A program made the translations under genes and the position numbers. From positions 3,658,001-3,722,000 of the forward strand of contig NZ_JAJVCN010000001.1 in NCBI RefSeq assembly GCF_021390435.2: a stretch of 64,000 nucleotides of DNA, in the 5' to 3' direction. The stretch comes from Kibdelosporangium philippinense (GTDB lineage: Bacteria > Actinomycetota > Actinomycetes > Mycobacteriales > Pseudonocardiaceae). Below the pieces are notes generated by a model that saw nothing but the letters and a program-made list of their open reading frames with translations, made no database searches and was not told where the DNA came from. Below are positions 1 through 7,254 of the stretch, piece after piece (the first letter of the stretch is position 1; each line of letters opens with the position of its first letter).

Positions 1-431
1 TCGAGATCACGCTGGCCGCCGATGTCGTGAAGGCCAAAGTCGCCGAGCTGCAACCCGATCTGATCGTGGACATCGGCGAGGACGCCGTCATGCGGGTCAA
101 GTGGGCGCCGCGCCGTACATGGGGGCACGTCGAAGTCGAGCCGATCGTCGTTGGCGACTGCGTGCACCTCAAGCCCAAGGTTCTGCAGCTGCGGACCATG
201 CGGTTTCGCAGCGCCGAAAAGCTCAAGCCGACCGTCATCGAGATCCCTGATCTGCCACGCGGATTACGGCTGACCGACGTCGAACTCGGCGAAAGCGAGC
301 TTGTGCTGCGGGGCGAGGCCGAACGGTGGCACGAGAAGATCCCGCTGACCGACCTACTCACATGGCTCGCGACCGCGGCGGCCACATTCACCCTTCCCCA
401 ATTCCCTGGACGAGATAACGTCAACGGATGA
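1..431 (+). CDS. DUF2993 / LmeA-like phospholipid-binding protein, 5' end outside window
   Basis: The reading frame is open from base 3, so the true start lies before the window; an internal GTG sits at 27. The visible C-terminal part has the alternating strand pattern of DUF2993 proteins and the typical ending with PPGL-like and 'LRLTDVEL' turns (here RGLRLTDVELGESELVLRG). In mycobacteria this family (LmeA) binds acidic phospholipids in the cell envelope; that role is family knowledge, not shown here. The stop codon overlaps the ATG of the next gene by 4 nt (ATGA), implying translational coupling with the downstream oxidative genes. A signal peptide cannot be judged because the N-terminus is missing. 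Confidence 0.65.
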   Translation, partial: EITLAADVVKAKVAELQPDLIVDIGEDAVMRVKWAPRRTWGHVEVEPIVVGDCVHLKPKVLQLRTMRFRSAEKLKPTVIEIPDLPRGLRLTDVELGESELVLRGEAERWHEKIPLTDLLTWLATAAATFTLPQFPGRDNVNG

Positions 432-1858
432 CCAGCGTTGGGATCATCGGCTCGGGGTTCGCGGGTATCGGGGTTGCGATCGAGCTGCGACGCGCGGGGA
501 TCACCGACATCACCCTGCTGGAGAAGGCCGCCGAGTTGGGCGGCGTGTGGCGGGAGAACACGTATCCGGGCGCTGCCTGTGATATTCCGTCGCCGCTGTA
601 CAGCTTTTCCTACGAGTCACACCACGCATGGGGCTACCGCTACTCCGGTCAAGCCGAGATCCACGACTACCTGAAGAACGTCGCGAACAAGTACGGCATC
701 GACGAGCTCATCCGGTACGAAACCGAGGTGGCTGACGCGGAGTACGACGGACGTTGGCACGTGACCACGACCGACGGCCAGAAGCTCGAGTTCGACGTGC
801 TCATTCCGGCCGTCGGCCAGCTTTCCCGGCCCGCGCTGCCGGAAATCCCTGGGATGGAAACGTTCCAGGGCACCATGTTCCACTCCGCGCGCTGGAACCA
901 TGATCACGACCTGACCGGCAAGCGCGTCGCGGTCATCGGCACGGGCGCCAGCGCGATCCAGTTTGTACCCAGGATTCAGCCGCAAGTCCGCAGCCTCAAG
1001 CTGTTCCAGCGCACCCCGCCGTACGTCCTGCCGAAGCCCGACCGGCGGTACACGCGCTGGCATCAGGCGCTGTTCCAGCGCTTCCCGAAGACGCGTACCG
1101 CAGGCCGCGCCGGGATCTGGGCGGTCGGCGAGCTGATGACCAAAGGCTTGATCGGCCACCGGGGCATCGCCAAGGCGGTCCAACGGCTCGCTTTGACGTT
1201 CCTCAAACTTCAGGTCAGGGACCGCAAGCTGCGCGCCAAACTCACGCCGGACTATCCCGCCGGGTGCAAGCGGATCCTGTTCGCCAACGACTACTACCCC
1301 GCGCTCGCCAAACCGAACGTGCGGCTGGAGACGGGCCGGATCACCGAGATCACGCCGCGTGGCGTGCGGACCGAGGACGGCGTCGAGCACCAGGTTGACA
1401 CGATCATCTTCGGAACCGGTTTCGACACCACGGATTTCCTCGCGCCGATGCGGATCCGCGGCCGTGACGGGCAGGATCTGCGCGCGGACGCGTGGGCAAA
1501 GGGTGCTCGCGCGTATCTCGGCATCTCGGTACCGCGATTTCCCAACCTGTTCCTGATGTACGGCCCGAACACCAACCTTGGCGGCGGGTCGATCGTCTAC
1601 ATGATCGAACGCCAGGCGCGCTACATCGCCCGGTTGGTCCGTTATCTCCGGCCTGGGCAAGCGATCGAGGTTCGGCCCGAAGTGGCAGAGCGGTTCGACG
1701 AGGAGATGCAACGGCGCCTCGCCGACACTGTGTGGACATCCTGTGACAACTGGTATCGCGTTTCGTCCGGACGGGTGATCAGCAACTGGCCTGGCCTGGT
1801 TTCGGAGTATGACCGGCGAACCAGGACCTCGGACCGGGCCGCTTATGTCATACGGTGA
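428..1858 (+). CDS. Type I Baeyer-Villiger-type flavin monooxygenase
   Basis: A 476-residue FAD/NADPH enzyme expected to insert oxygen next to a carbonyl or otherwise oxygenate a ketone or hydrophobic substrate. The N-terminal FAD Rossmann motif GSGFAG lies near residues 8-13. The BVMO fingerprint FxGxxxHxxxW (FQGTMFHSARW) lies near 146-156, and the second NADPH-binding motif GTGASA near 171. The length fits the family's usual 480-550. The start ATG overlaps the upstream stop, and the stop overlaps the GTG of the aldehyde dehydrogenase, so the genes are co-translated. A BVMO beside an aldehyde dehydrogenase suggests breakdown of a ketone or cyclic ketone via ester and aldehyde; that pathway is inference and the substrate is unknown. 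Confidence 0.85.
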   Translation: MTSVGIIGSGFAGIGVAIELRRAGITDITLLEKAAELGGVWRENTYPGAACDIPSPLYSFSYESHHAWGYRYSGQAEIHDYLKNVANKYGIDELIRYETEVADAEYDGRWHVTTTDGQKLEFDVLIPAVGQLSRPALPEIPGMETFQGTMFHSARWNHDHDLTGKRVAVIGTGASAIQFVPRIQPQVRSLKLFQRTPPYVLPKPDRRYTRWHQALFQRFPKTRTAGRAGIWAVGELMTKGLIGHRGIAKAVQRLALTFLKLQVRDRKLRAKLTPDYPAGCKRILFANDYYPALAKPNVRLETGRITEITPRGVRTEDGVEHQVDTIIFGTGFDTTDFLAPMRIRGRDGQDLRADAWAKGARAYLGISVPRFPNLFLMYGPNTNLGGGSIVYMIERQARYIARLVRYLRPGQAIEVRPEVAERFDEEMQRRLADTVWTSCDNWYRVSSGRVISNWPGLVSEYDRRTRTSDRAAYVIR

Positions 1859-3408
1859 GACGCGTGCAGACGCTCGAATCGATCATCGAAGGCAAAACCT
1901 TGTCGACCGGGGGCACCGACTACAAGTCGCTCAACCCCTCGAACCTCGACGACGTCGTGGCGACGGTCCGCTTGGCTGGCCCGGATGCCCTGAAAGCGGC
2001 CGCTGAATCCGGCAGGCGCGCGCAGCGTGAATGGGCGGCCGTACCGCCGCCGGTGCGCGGCCAGTTCGTGGCGGCGCTCGGCCGGTTGGTCGCGGCCAAC
2101 AAGGAGACCCTCGCCCAGATCGTGACGCGGGAAATCGGCAAACCCATCGCCGAGGCCCGTGGCGAAGTCCAGGAAATCGTGGACACGTGTGACTTCTTCC
2201 TCGGTGAGGGACGGCGGCTCTACGGCCAGACCGTGCCGTCGGAAATGCCGGACAAGCAGTTGTTCACGTTCCGGGTCCCGGTCGGCGTGGCCACGATCAT
2301 CACCGCTGGCAACTTCCCTGTCGCGGTCCCGTCCTGGTATCTCGTGCCAGCTTTGTTGTGCGGCAACGCCATTGTCTGGAAGCCCGCGGAGTGTGCCGCT
2401 GCCAGCGCCAAGGCGTTCGCTGATCTGATCTGGCACGCCGGGCTGCCGCAAGGCGTGCTGAACCTCGTGTTCGCGGATGGACAGTCCACTTTCGATGGTT
2501 TGCGGGACTCGCTTGAGGCCGGGTTGGTCGACAAGGTCGGGTTCACTGGGTCCAGTGTGGTCGGTTCGAAGATCGGCGAGCTGTGCGGACGTCACCTGCA
2601 GTCGCCGTGCCTTGAGCTCGGCGGCAAGAACCCGATGGTGATCACCGAGGACGCGGATCTGGACCTGGCCGTGGAAGGCGCGCTGTTCTCGGGTTTCGGC
2701 ACGGCTGGGCAGCGCTGCACTTCGCTGGGCAGTGTGATCGTCCACGAGAGCGTGCATGACGAGTTCGTCAGCCGGTTCGACGCGGCCGTCAAGACAGCAA
2801 CGGCAGGCGAACCGGACGGCGATGTCCTTTTCGGACCGTTGCTGGACGAGAAGTTCGCCAAGTCCTATGAGGAGTATCTCAAGTGGATCGGCGACCACCA
2901 CACCGTGCTCGGCTCGACCGGTATCGGCCGGATCACCGCGGACAATCCGCGTGACGGCTTCGTCGGCGACCCGTCGAAAGGCCTGTTCTACCACCCGGTG
3001 ATCTTGGATGGTGTCAAACCGGACGACCGGGTGTTCCTTGAGGAGACGTTCGGCCCGATCGTCGGCGTGACCACGTATCGCACTTTAGACGAGGCGATCG
3101 AGCTGGCCAACGCGCCGGGCTATGGACTGTCCTCTTCGGTCTACACAACCAATCCGACGATCGCTTTCCGTTACCGGCAAGGCATCAGTGCCGGCATGGT
3201 CAGCGTGAACAATTCGACGTCCGGCGCCGAGGCACATCTTCCCTTTGGTGGCAATGGAAAGTCCGGCAATGGCAGCCGCCAGTCGGGTATCTGGGTACTG
3301 GACCAGTTCACCCGCTGGCAGTCGATGAACTGGGACTTCTCCGGCAAGCTGCAGAAGGCGCAGATGGACGTTGCCGAGATCCAGCCGGATGAGAGTTTCC
3401 GTCTGTGA
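1855..3408 (+). CDS. Aldehyde dehydrogenase (NAD(P)-dependent)
   Basis: A 517-residue ALDH-superfamily enzyme oxidising an aldehyde or semialdehyde to the acid. Visible hallmarks are the general-base glutamate in ELGGKNP near residue 253 and the catalytic cysteine in GQRCTS near residue 287, followed by EETFGPI and the C-terminal PFGG segment. The start chosen is GTG 1855, which overlaps the monooxygenase stop (GTGA); a GTG at 1864 is an alternative. The stop overlaps the GTG start of the next gene. Similarity by eye is to the semialdehyde dehydrogenase branch (alpha-ketoglutaric or aminoadipic semialdehyde type), but substrate cannot be assigned from sequence alone. Confidence 0.88.
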   Translation: MRRVQTLESIIEGKTLSTGGTDYKSLNPSNLDDVVATVRLAGPDALKAAAESGRRAQREWAAVPPPVRGQFVAALGRLVAANKETLAQIVTREIGKPIAEARGEVQEIVDTCDFFLGEGRRLYGQTVPSEMPDKQLFTFRVPVGVATIITAGNFPVAVPSWYLVPALLCGNAIVWKPAECAAASAKAFADLIWHAGLPQGVLNLVFADGQSTFDGLRDSLEAGLVDKVGFTGSSVVGSKIGELCGRHLQSPCLELGGKNPMVITEDADLDLAVEGALFSGFGTAGQRCTSLGSVIVHESVHDEFVSRFDAAVKTATAGEPDGDVLFGPLLDEKFAKSYEEYLKWIGDHHTVLGSTGIGRITADNPRDGFVGDPSKGLFYHPVILDGVKPDDRVFLEETFGPIVGVTTYRTLDEAIELANAPGYGLSSSVYTTNPTIAFRYRQGISAGMVSVNNSTSGAEAHLPFGGNGKSGNGSRQSGIWVLDQFTRWQSMNWDFSGKLQKAQMDVAEIQPDESFRL

Positions 3409-4535
3409 CGGACGTGGTGATCGTCGGCGGCGGCGTTGTGGGCGCGAGTACCGCGTTTCACCTCTCCGAAGCCGGTGCCAGCGTGGTGCTGCTGGAGCGG
3501 GACACCCTCGCTTCCGGCAGCACCAGCCGCGCGGCCGGCGGCGTGCGTGCGACGTTCTCCGATCCGGTGAACATCGCATTGGGACTGCGGAGTCTTGAAG
3601 CGTTCGAGCGGTTCGGCACGCGCCCTGGCGCCGAGATCGACCTGCGGCAGCACGGATATCTGTTCCTGTTGGACGACGCCGAAGATGTCGCGGTGTTCCA
3701 GGCCAGTGTGGACCTGCAGAACTCGTTGGGCGTGCCCAGCCGGATGATCTCGGCGGAGGAGGCCCGCTCGCTGTCGCCCTTGATCTCGACCGAGGGCTTG
3801 CTTGGCGCGTCCTTTTCCCCACGGGACGGGCATTGCACGCCCGAAGCCGTGGTTCATGGCTACGCGAGCGCGGCAAGGCGACTCGGTGCCGACATCCGTC
3901 AACATTGCACTGTCACGGAAATTGATGTCAAGGATGGCGAAATCCTTGGCGTGCGTACTTCCCAAGGGTTCGTTCAAACTTCGACGGTTGTGTGCGCGGC
4001 TGGCGCATGGTCGGCGGCGGTCGGCGAGATGGCTGGCGTCGCGTTGCCGGTTCGGCCGTTACGCAGGCAGATCCGTGTCACTGAGCCAGTTTCGGTGCCG
4101 CCGGACCTGCCGTTCACGATCGACTTCGGCACCACGTTCTACTTCCACCCGGAAGGTCCCGGACTGTTGATCGGAATGTCCGATCCTGAGCAGGATTTCG
4201 GGTTCGAGACGCATGCATCCGACGAATGGCTGGAAAGACTCGCCGCCGCGGCAGCCCGGCGCGCGCCGCTGTTGACCGAGATTGGCCTCGCGCGAGGTTG
4301 GGCAGGCTTGTACGAGGTGTCGCCCGACCACAACGCGATCGTCGGCGAATCCCGTGCGGTCAGCAGATTCCTTTACGCGACCGGCTTTTCCGGGCACGGT
4401 TTCCTGCAGGGACCGGCGATCGGTGAGGTCATGCGTGACCTGGTACTAGGACATTCACCAGTCGTCGATGTGTCCTCTTTGGACGTCACGCGGTTCGCCG
4501 CCGACGCCATCCGTCCCGAACACAACGTGGTCTGA
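3405..4535 (+). CDS. DAO-family FAD-dependent oxidoreductase
   Basis: A 376-residue member of the glycine/D-amino-acid oxidase superfamily. The N-terminal dinucleotide fold VIVGGGVVGAS starts at about residue 5, and the usual SxxxxGG-type FAD segment (TSRAAGGVR) follows near residue 42. The C-terminal 'GFSGHGF' loop typical of sarcosine oxidase and D-amino-acid dehydrogenase relatives is present. It likely oxidises a secondary or primary amine to imine/aldehyde with FAD. It overlaps the aldehyde dehydrogenase by 4 nt, so an amine oxidation step feeding an aldehyde dehydrogenase is plausible (inference). No obvious terminator follows directly; a lipoprotein gene begins 85 bp downstream. Confidence 0.82.
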   Translation: MTDVVIVGGGVVGASTAFHLSEAGASVVLLERDTLASGSTSRAAGGVRATFSDPVNIALGLRSLEAFERFGTRPGAEIDLRQHGYLFLLDDAEDVAVFQASVDLQNSLGVPSRMISAEEARSLSPLISTEGLLGASFSPRDGHCTPEAVVHGYASAARRLGADIRQHCTVTEIDVKDGEILGVRTSQGFVQTSTVVCAAGAWSAAVGEMAGVALPVRPLRRQIRVTEPVSVPPDLPFTIDFGTTFYFHPEGPGLLIGMSDPEQDFGFETHASDEWLERLAAAAARRAPLLTEIGLARGWAGLYEVSPDHNAIVGESRAVSRFLYATGFSGHGFLQGPAIGEVMRDLVLGHSPVVDVSSLDVTRFAADAIRPEHNVV

Positions 4536-4620
4536 CCTGCGATTCGGACAAACCTCCCGCCGCGTTGAACCACGCTGCGCTCACGTCCGTATCACGGAGT
4601 GTGGAGGAAACGGAGGTGCG

Positions 4621-5178
4621 ATGCGTAAAGGACTGATGGCGATCGGAGCAGCCATCGCGTTGGCAGTGACGGGATGTTCGTCCTTAGGTGGCAGCTCGAC
4701 CGCCGCCGTGCCCCCTGCCCAAGCGAGTTCCCACAATCAGGCGGACGTGAAGTTCGCGCAGGACATGATCCCCCACCACCAGCAGACGATCCAGATGGCC
4801 GACCTTGCGACACGGCAAGCGACCGGCCAGAAAGTGAAGATCGTCGCAGCCTCGGTACTCAGTGCCGAGGAAAAAGAGATCCAGATGATGAAAGGCTGGC
4901 TGACCCAGTGGAAAGCCGCCCACCCGGACGCTGCCAAACACGGCGGCCACGACATGCCCGGCATGATCTCCACATCGGACATGACAGCACTTGAGGCGAT
5001 GTCAGGTGCGGCGTTCGACAGCCAGTGGCTGTCAATGATCGAGAAGCACCTCGAGTCCGGTGTGACGATGTCGAAGACAGTGCTGGCCGAAGGTCAGAGC
5101 GCGGAAGCGAAAGCGATGGCGAACGAGATCATCGAGAACCAGGAAGCCAAGATCAAGGAGGTCCAGGCCCTGGGCTGA
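4621..5178 (+). CDS. DUF305 lipoprotein
   Basis: A 185-residue exported protein. The start ATG 4621 follows a GGAGG-containing leader (around 4602-4618). A longer in-frame opening upstream lacks signal-peptide character and was rejected. Residues 1-20 form a lipoprotein signal with lipobox VTGC, so it should be anchored at the outer face of the membrane. The mature part has two DUF305 four-helix modules with the metal-type motifs DMIPHHQQ and methionine/histidine-rich helices (HDMPGM). DUF305 proteins are often linked to copper or other metal handling; that is family knowledge and weakly established. It is probably transcribed alone or with the upstream operon. Confidence 0.85.
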   Translation: MRKGLMAIGAAIALAVTGCSSLGGSSTAAVPPAQASSHNQADVKFAQDMIPHHQQTIQMADLATRQATGQKVKIVAASVLSAEEKEIQMMKGWLTQWKAAHPDAAKHGGHDMPGMISTSDMTALEAMSGAAFDSQWLSMIEKHLESGVTMSKTVLAEGQSAEAKAMANEIIENQEAKIKEVQALG

Positions 5179-5189
5179 AACAGAACGTT

Positions 5190-5221
5190 GGCGGGACAGC
5201 TTGAACCAGCCCTGTCCCGCC
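5190..5221 (+). terminator. Hairpin downstream of DUF305 gene
   Basis: A 10-bp perfect GC-rich stem (arms 5190-5199 and 5212-5221) with a 12-nt loop, 12 nt after the lipoprotein stop. There is no U-tract, as is common for actinobacterial terminators. Confidence 0.6.
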
Positions 5222-5240
5222 TAGCCAACCCAAGGTCAGC

Positions 5241-5288
5241 CCTCGTGAGTGGTTTTGCCGGTTAGAACCGGCAAAACCACTCACGAGG
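5241..5288. repeat. Long perfect palindrome between convergent genes (intergenic repeat family)
   Basis: Two 23-bp arms (5241-5263 and 5266-5288) are perfect inverted copies around a 2-nt centre. It lies between the convergent DUF305 and DprE2-like genes, so it can terminate both strands. The left arm with its upstream context (5234-5252) recurs at 14199-14217 with one mismatch, so this is a dispersed repeat and not a unique terminator. Confidence 0.75.
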
Positions 5289-5302
5289 CGCACGCTGGGA
5301 AT

Positions 5303-6031
5303 TCAGCGCCAGAGATTGCGCCAGATTGGGCGGGGCACCAGCCGCAGCACCGCGAACAGCCACCTCAACACCCCTGGCACCCAGATGTCAGACTTCTTAC
5401 CCCGCAAAGCCTTCACCGTCGCGTCAGCCACCTTGTCCGGTGTGGACGGGAACGGCGCGGGTTTCATCCCCGCGGCCATCCGGCCGATCACGAAACCCGG
5501 CCGGACAACCAACACCCGGACCCCGCTGCCATGCAGTGCGTCCGCCATCCCGGAAGCGAACCCGTCCAGCCCAGCCTTGGTCGAACCATAGACATAGTTC
5601 GCCTTACGAACCCTGACCCCGGCGACCGACGAGAACACCACGATCGTCCCGCTCCCCTGGGCTCGCATCAAGCGGCCCAAGTGGGTCAGTACGCTCACGT
5701 GCGCCACATAGTCCACGTGCACGATCTCCAACGCGTGTGCAACGTCCACTTCGGCCTTTTCCTGCGAGCCGAGGATGCCGAAGGCGGTGACCACAACGGA
5801 CACCGGGCCGAATCGGGCGAACACGTCCTCCAGCAAGGGACGGTGCGAAGCCACGTCGGCGGCGTCGAACTCGACCCGTTCGACACGATCCGCGCCCGCG
5901 TCCAACAGCAGCTGGGATTCAGCATCGAGCGAAGCACTTCGCCGTGCTGCCAGCACAACTGTGCCTGATGCCAGGCGTTTGGCGACTGCCAGGCCGATCT
6001 CACTGCGTCCGCCGAGAACCAGAATGGTCAT
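5303..6031 (-). CDS. dprE2: DprE2-like short-chain dehydrogenase (decaprenylphosphoryl keto-sugar reductase family)
   Basis: A 242-residue SDR. The cofactor motif LGGRSEIG is at residues 6-13, the catalytic serine is in FSSVAG (about 134-135), and the YxxxK pair is Tyr148/Lys152. The SSVAG...RVRKxNYVYGSTKAGLDGF segment and the C-terminal WVPGVLRWLFxVLRxxPRPIWR pattern match the DprE2 family. In mycobacteria DprE2 reduces the 2-keto intermediate made by DprE1 to give decaprenylphosphoryl arabinose for arabinan synthesis. No DprE1-like gene is visible next to it, unlike the usual pairing, so it may be a paralogue. It is transcribed towards the palindrome at 5241-5288 and is divergent from the DUF1015 gene, with a 55-bp gap that must hold both promoters. 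Confidence 0.75.
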   Translation of the reverse strand: MTILVLGGRSEIGLAVAKRLASGTVVLAARRSASLDAESQLLLDAGADRVERVEFDAADVASHRPLLEDVFARFGPVSVVVTAFGILGSQEKAEVDVAHALEIVHVDYVAHVSVLTHLGRLMRAQGSGTIVVFSSVAGVRVRKANYVYGSTKAGLDGFASGMADALHGSGVRVLVVRPGFVIGRMAAGMKPAPFPSTPDKVADATVKALRGKKSDIWVPGVLRWLFAVLRLVPRPIWRNLWR

Positions 6032-6086
6032 GTCCTCGATTCTTACAAGCGCTGCGAAGCGGGGTTTCGGGAGTACCGTTTATCGG

Positions 6087-7238
6087 ATGAGCACCTGGGT
6101 ATCGCCGATCCGGCACGGCTGGGTGGTCCGTGACCTGGTGCCTGGCCCGGACGTCGACGAGTTCGCCGAGCCCGACCGGGTGATCGCGGCGCTCGCCCAG
6201 CCCGGCGCGGCGAACGACACGCTGCTGGCCGTCCAGCATCCCCATCGCACGCCCACGGCCCGGGAACAGAACTTGGACCTGCGGGCAGCGTTGCCAATCG
6301 CCCATACCGCCCTGAATCACCTGCGCGAGAGCCACTACCGCCCGGTGACCGACGTCGTCGGGCTGGCATGGCGTGAAGGACCGCAGGGTTCGGCGCTCGG
6401 GTTGCTCTGCCTGGTCGATCCGGCGGCCGTCAACCCCGATGGGCTGACGTGGGTCCGGCACACCGAAGAGGTCTACTTGGATGTCGTCGGTGAGCGGGCC
6501 GCGATGCTCAGCGGGCTCGGGTGCGCGACCAGCGCGGCCATGCTGGTACCGGTCGACGGCGGCGAGCAGTTCACCCGCTTGCTGTGTGACGCGGTCGGCC
6601 AACTCCACCAGCCCGACGTGGAACTGACTGATTCACGGCTGTGGCTCGCGGGCAAAGGTGAGCTGCAGGACAAGCTGATTGAGGCCGCCTGTTCGCAGTC
6701 GCTGATGGTCGCCGACGGCAACCACCGGGTCGCCGCGGCCGCGCTGGCCGGGCACGGTTCGCTGCTCGCCCTGATCACCGCAGGCCCTGACCTGCGGATT
6801 GGGCCGATTCACCGGGTGCTCGTCGGGACCGGGCTCAGCCTCGACGACCTTGCCGAGAAGTGGCGGCGGATCGGCCTGGACGTGCAGCCCTCCGAGGACC
6901 ACACGCCGCCGGACATGCCGGGCACGGTCGTCGTCACGGCCAAAGGCAAGGCGTTGCGCGTCAAGCTGCCGGGCCTGGACATCGACCATCGGCAGGTCGA
7001 GAACGTGCTGATCGAGCAAGCGCTAGGTCTCGACCCAGCGGGACCTAAAGTCTGGCCATTGGCGCCAGGCCGCCCGGCACGGCCCGACGCGGACGCCACG
7101 TTGTTCATCGCGCCGATCCCGCTGGCCGACGTGCTGGCGGTGCACGCCGCCGGGGAACGGATGCCCCGCAAGGCGACCTACTTCACCCCGAAACCCCGCA
7201 GCGGATTGGTGCTCTCGCACATCCCGTCGAACCCGTGA
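6087..7238 (+). CDS. DUF1015 family protein (SerK-like)
   Basis: The start ATG 6087 (MSTWVSPIRHGW) gives 383 residues, the normal length of the family. The frame is open further upstream but that part overlaps the divergent reductase and has no coding character. Diagnostic motifs are the central VADGNHRVAAA near residue 210 and the C-terminal KATYFTPKPRSGL ending. DUF1015 includes the free-serine kinase SerK of archaea; the catalytic function in bacteria is not settled, so no reaction is assigned. The gene ends 16 nt before the first LAL regulator and may be co-transcribed with it. Confidence 0.8.
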   Translation: MSTWVSPIRHGWVVRDLVPGPDVDEFAEPDRVIAALAQPGAANDTLLAVQHPHRTPTAREQNLDLRAALPIAHTALNHLRESHYRPVTDVVGLAWREGPQGSALGLLCLVDPAAVNPDGLTWVRHTEEVYLDVVGERAAMLSGLGCATSAAMLVPVDGGEQFTRLLCDAVGQLHQPDVELTDSRLWLAGKGELQDKLIEAACSQSLMVADGNHRVAAAALAGHGSLLALITAGPDLRIGPIHRVLVGTGLSLDDLAEKWRRIGLDVQPSEDHTPPDMPGTVVVTAKGKALRVKLPGLDIDHRQVENVLIEQALGLDPAGPKVWPLAPGRPARPDADATLFIAPIPLADVLAVHAAGERMPRKATYFTPKPRSGLVLSHIPSNP

Positions 7239-7254
7239 GTAGAGTTAGGCGTTG

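Noticed and set aside
617..1711. Long minus-strand open frame opposite the monooxygenase
   Set aside because: It is the antisense shadow of a gene with clear FAD and BVMO motifs; composition (Arg/Pro-rich, no motif) is typical of high-GC shadows.
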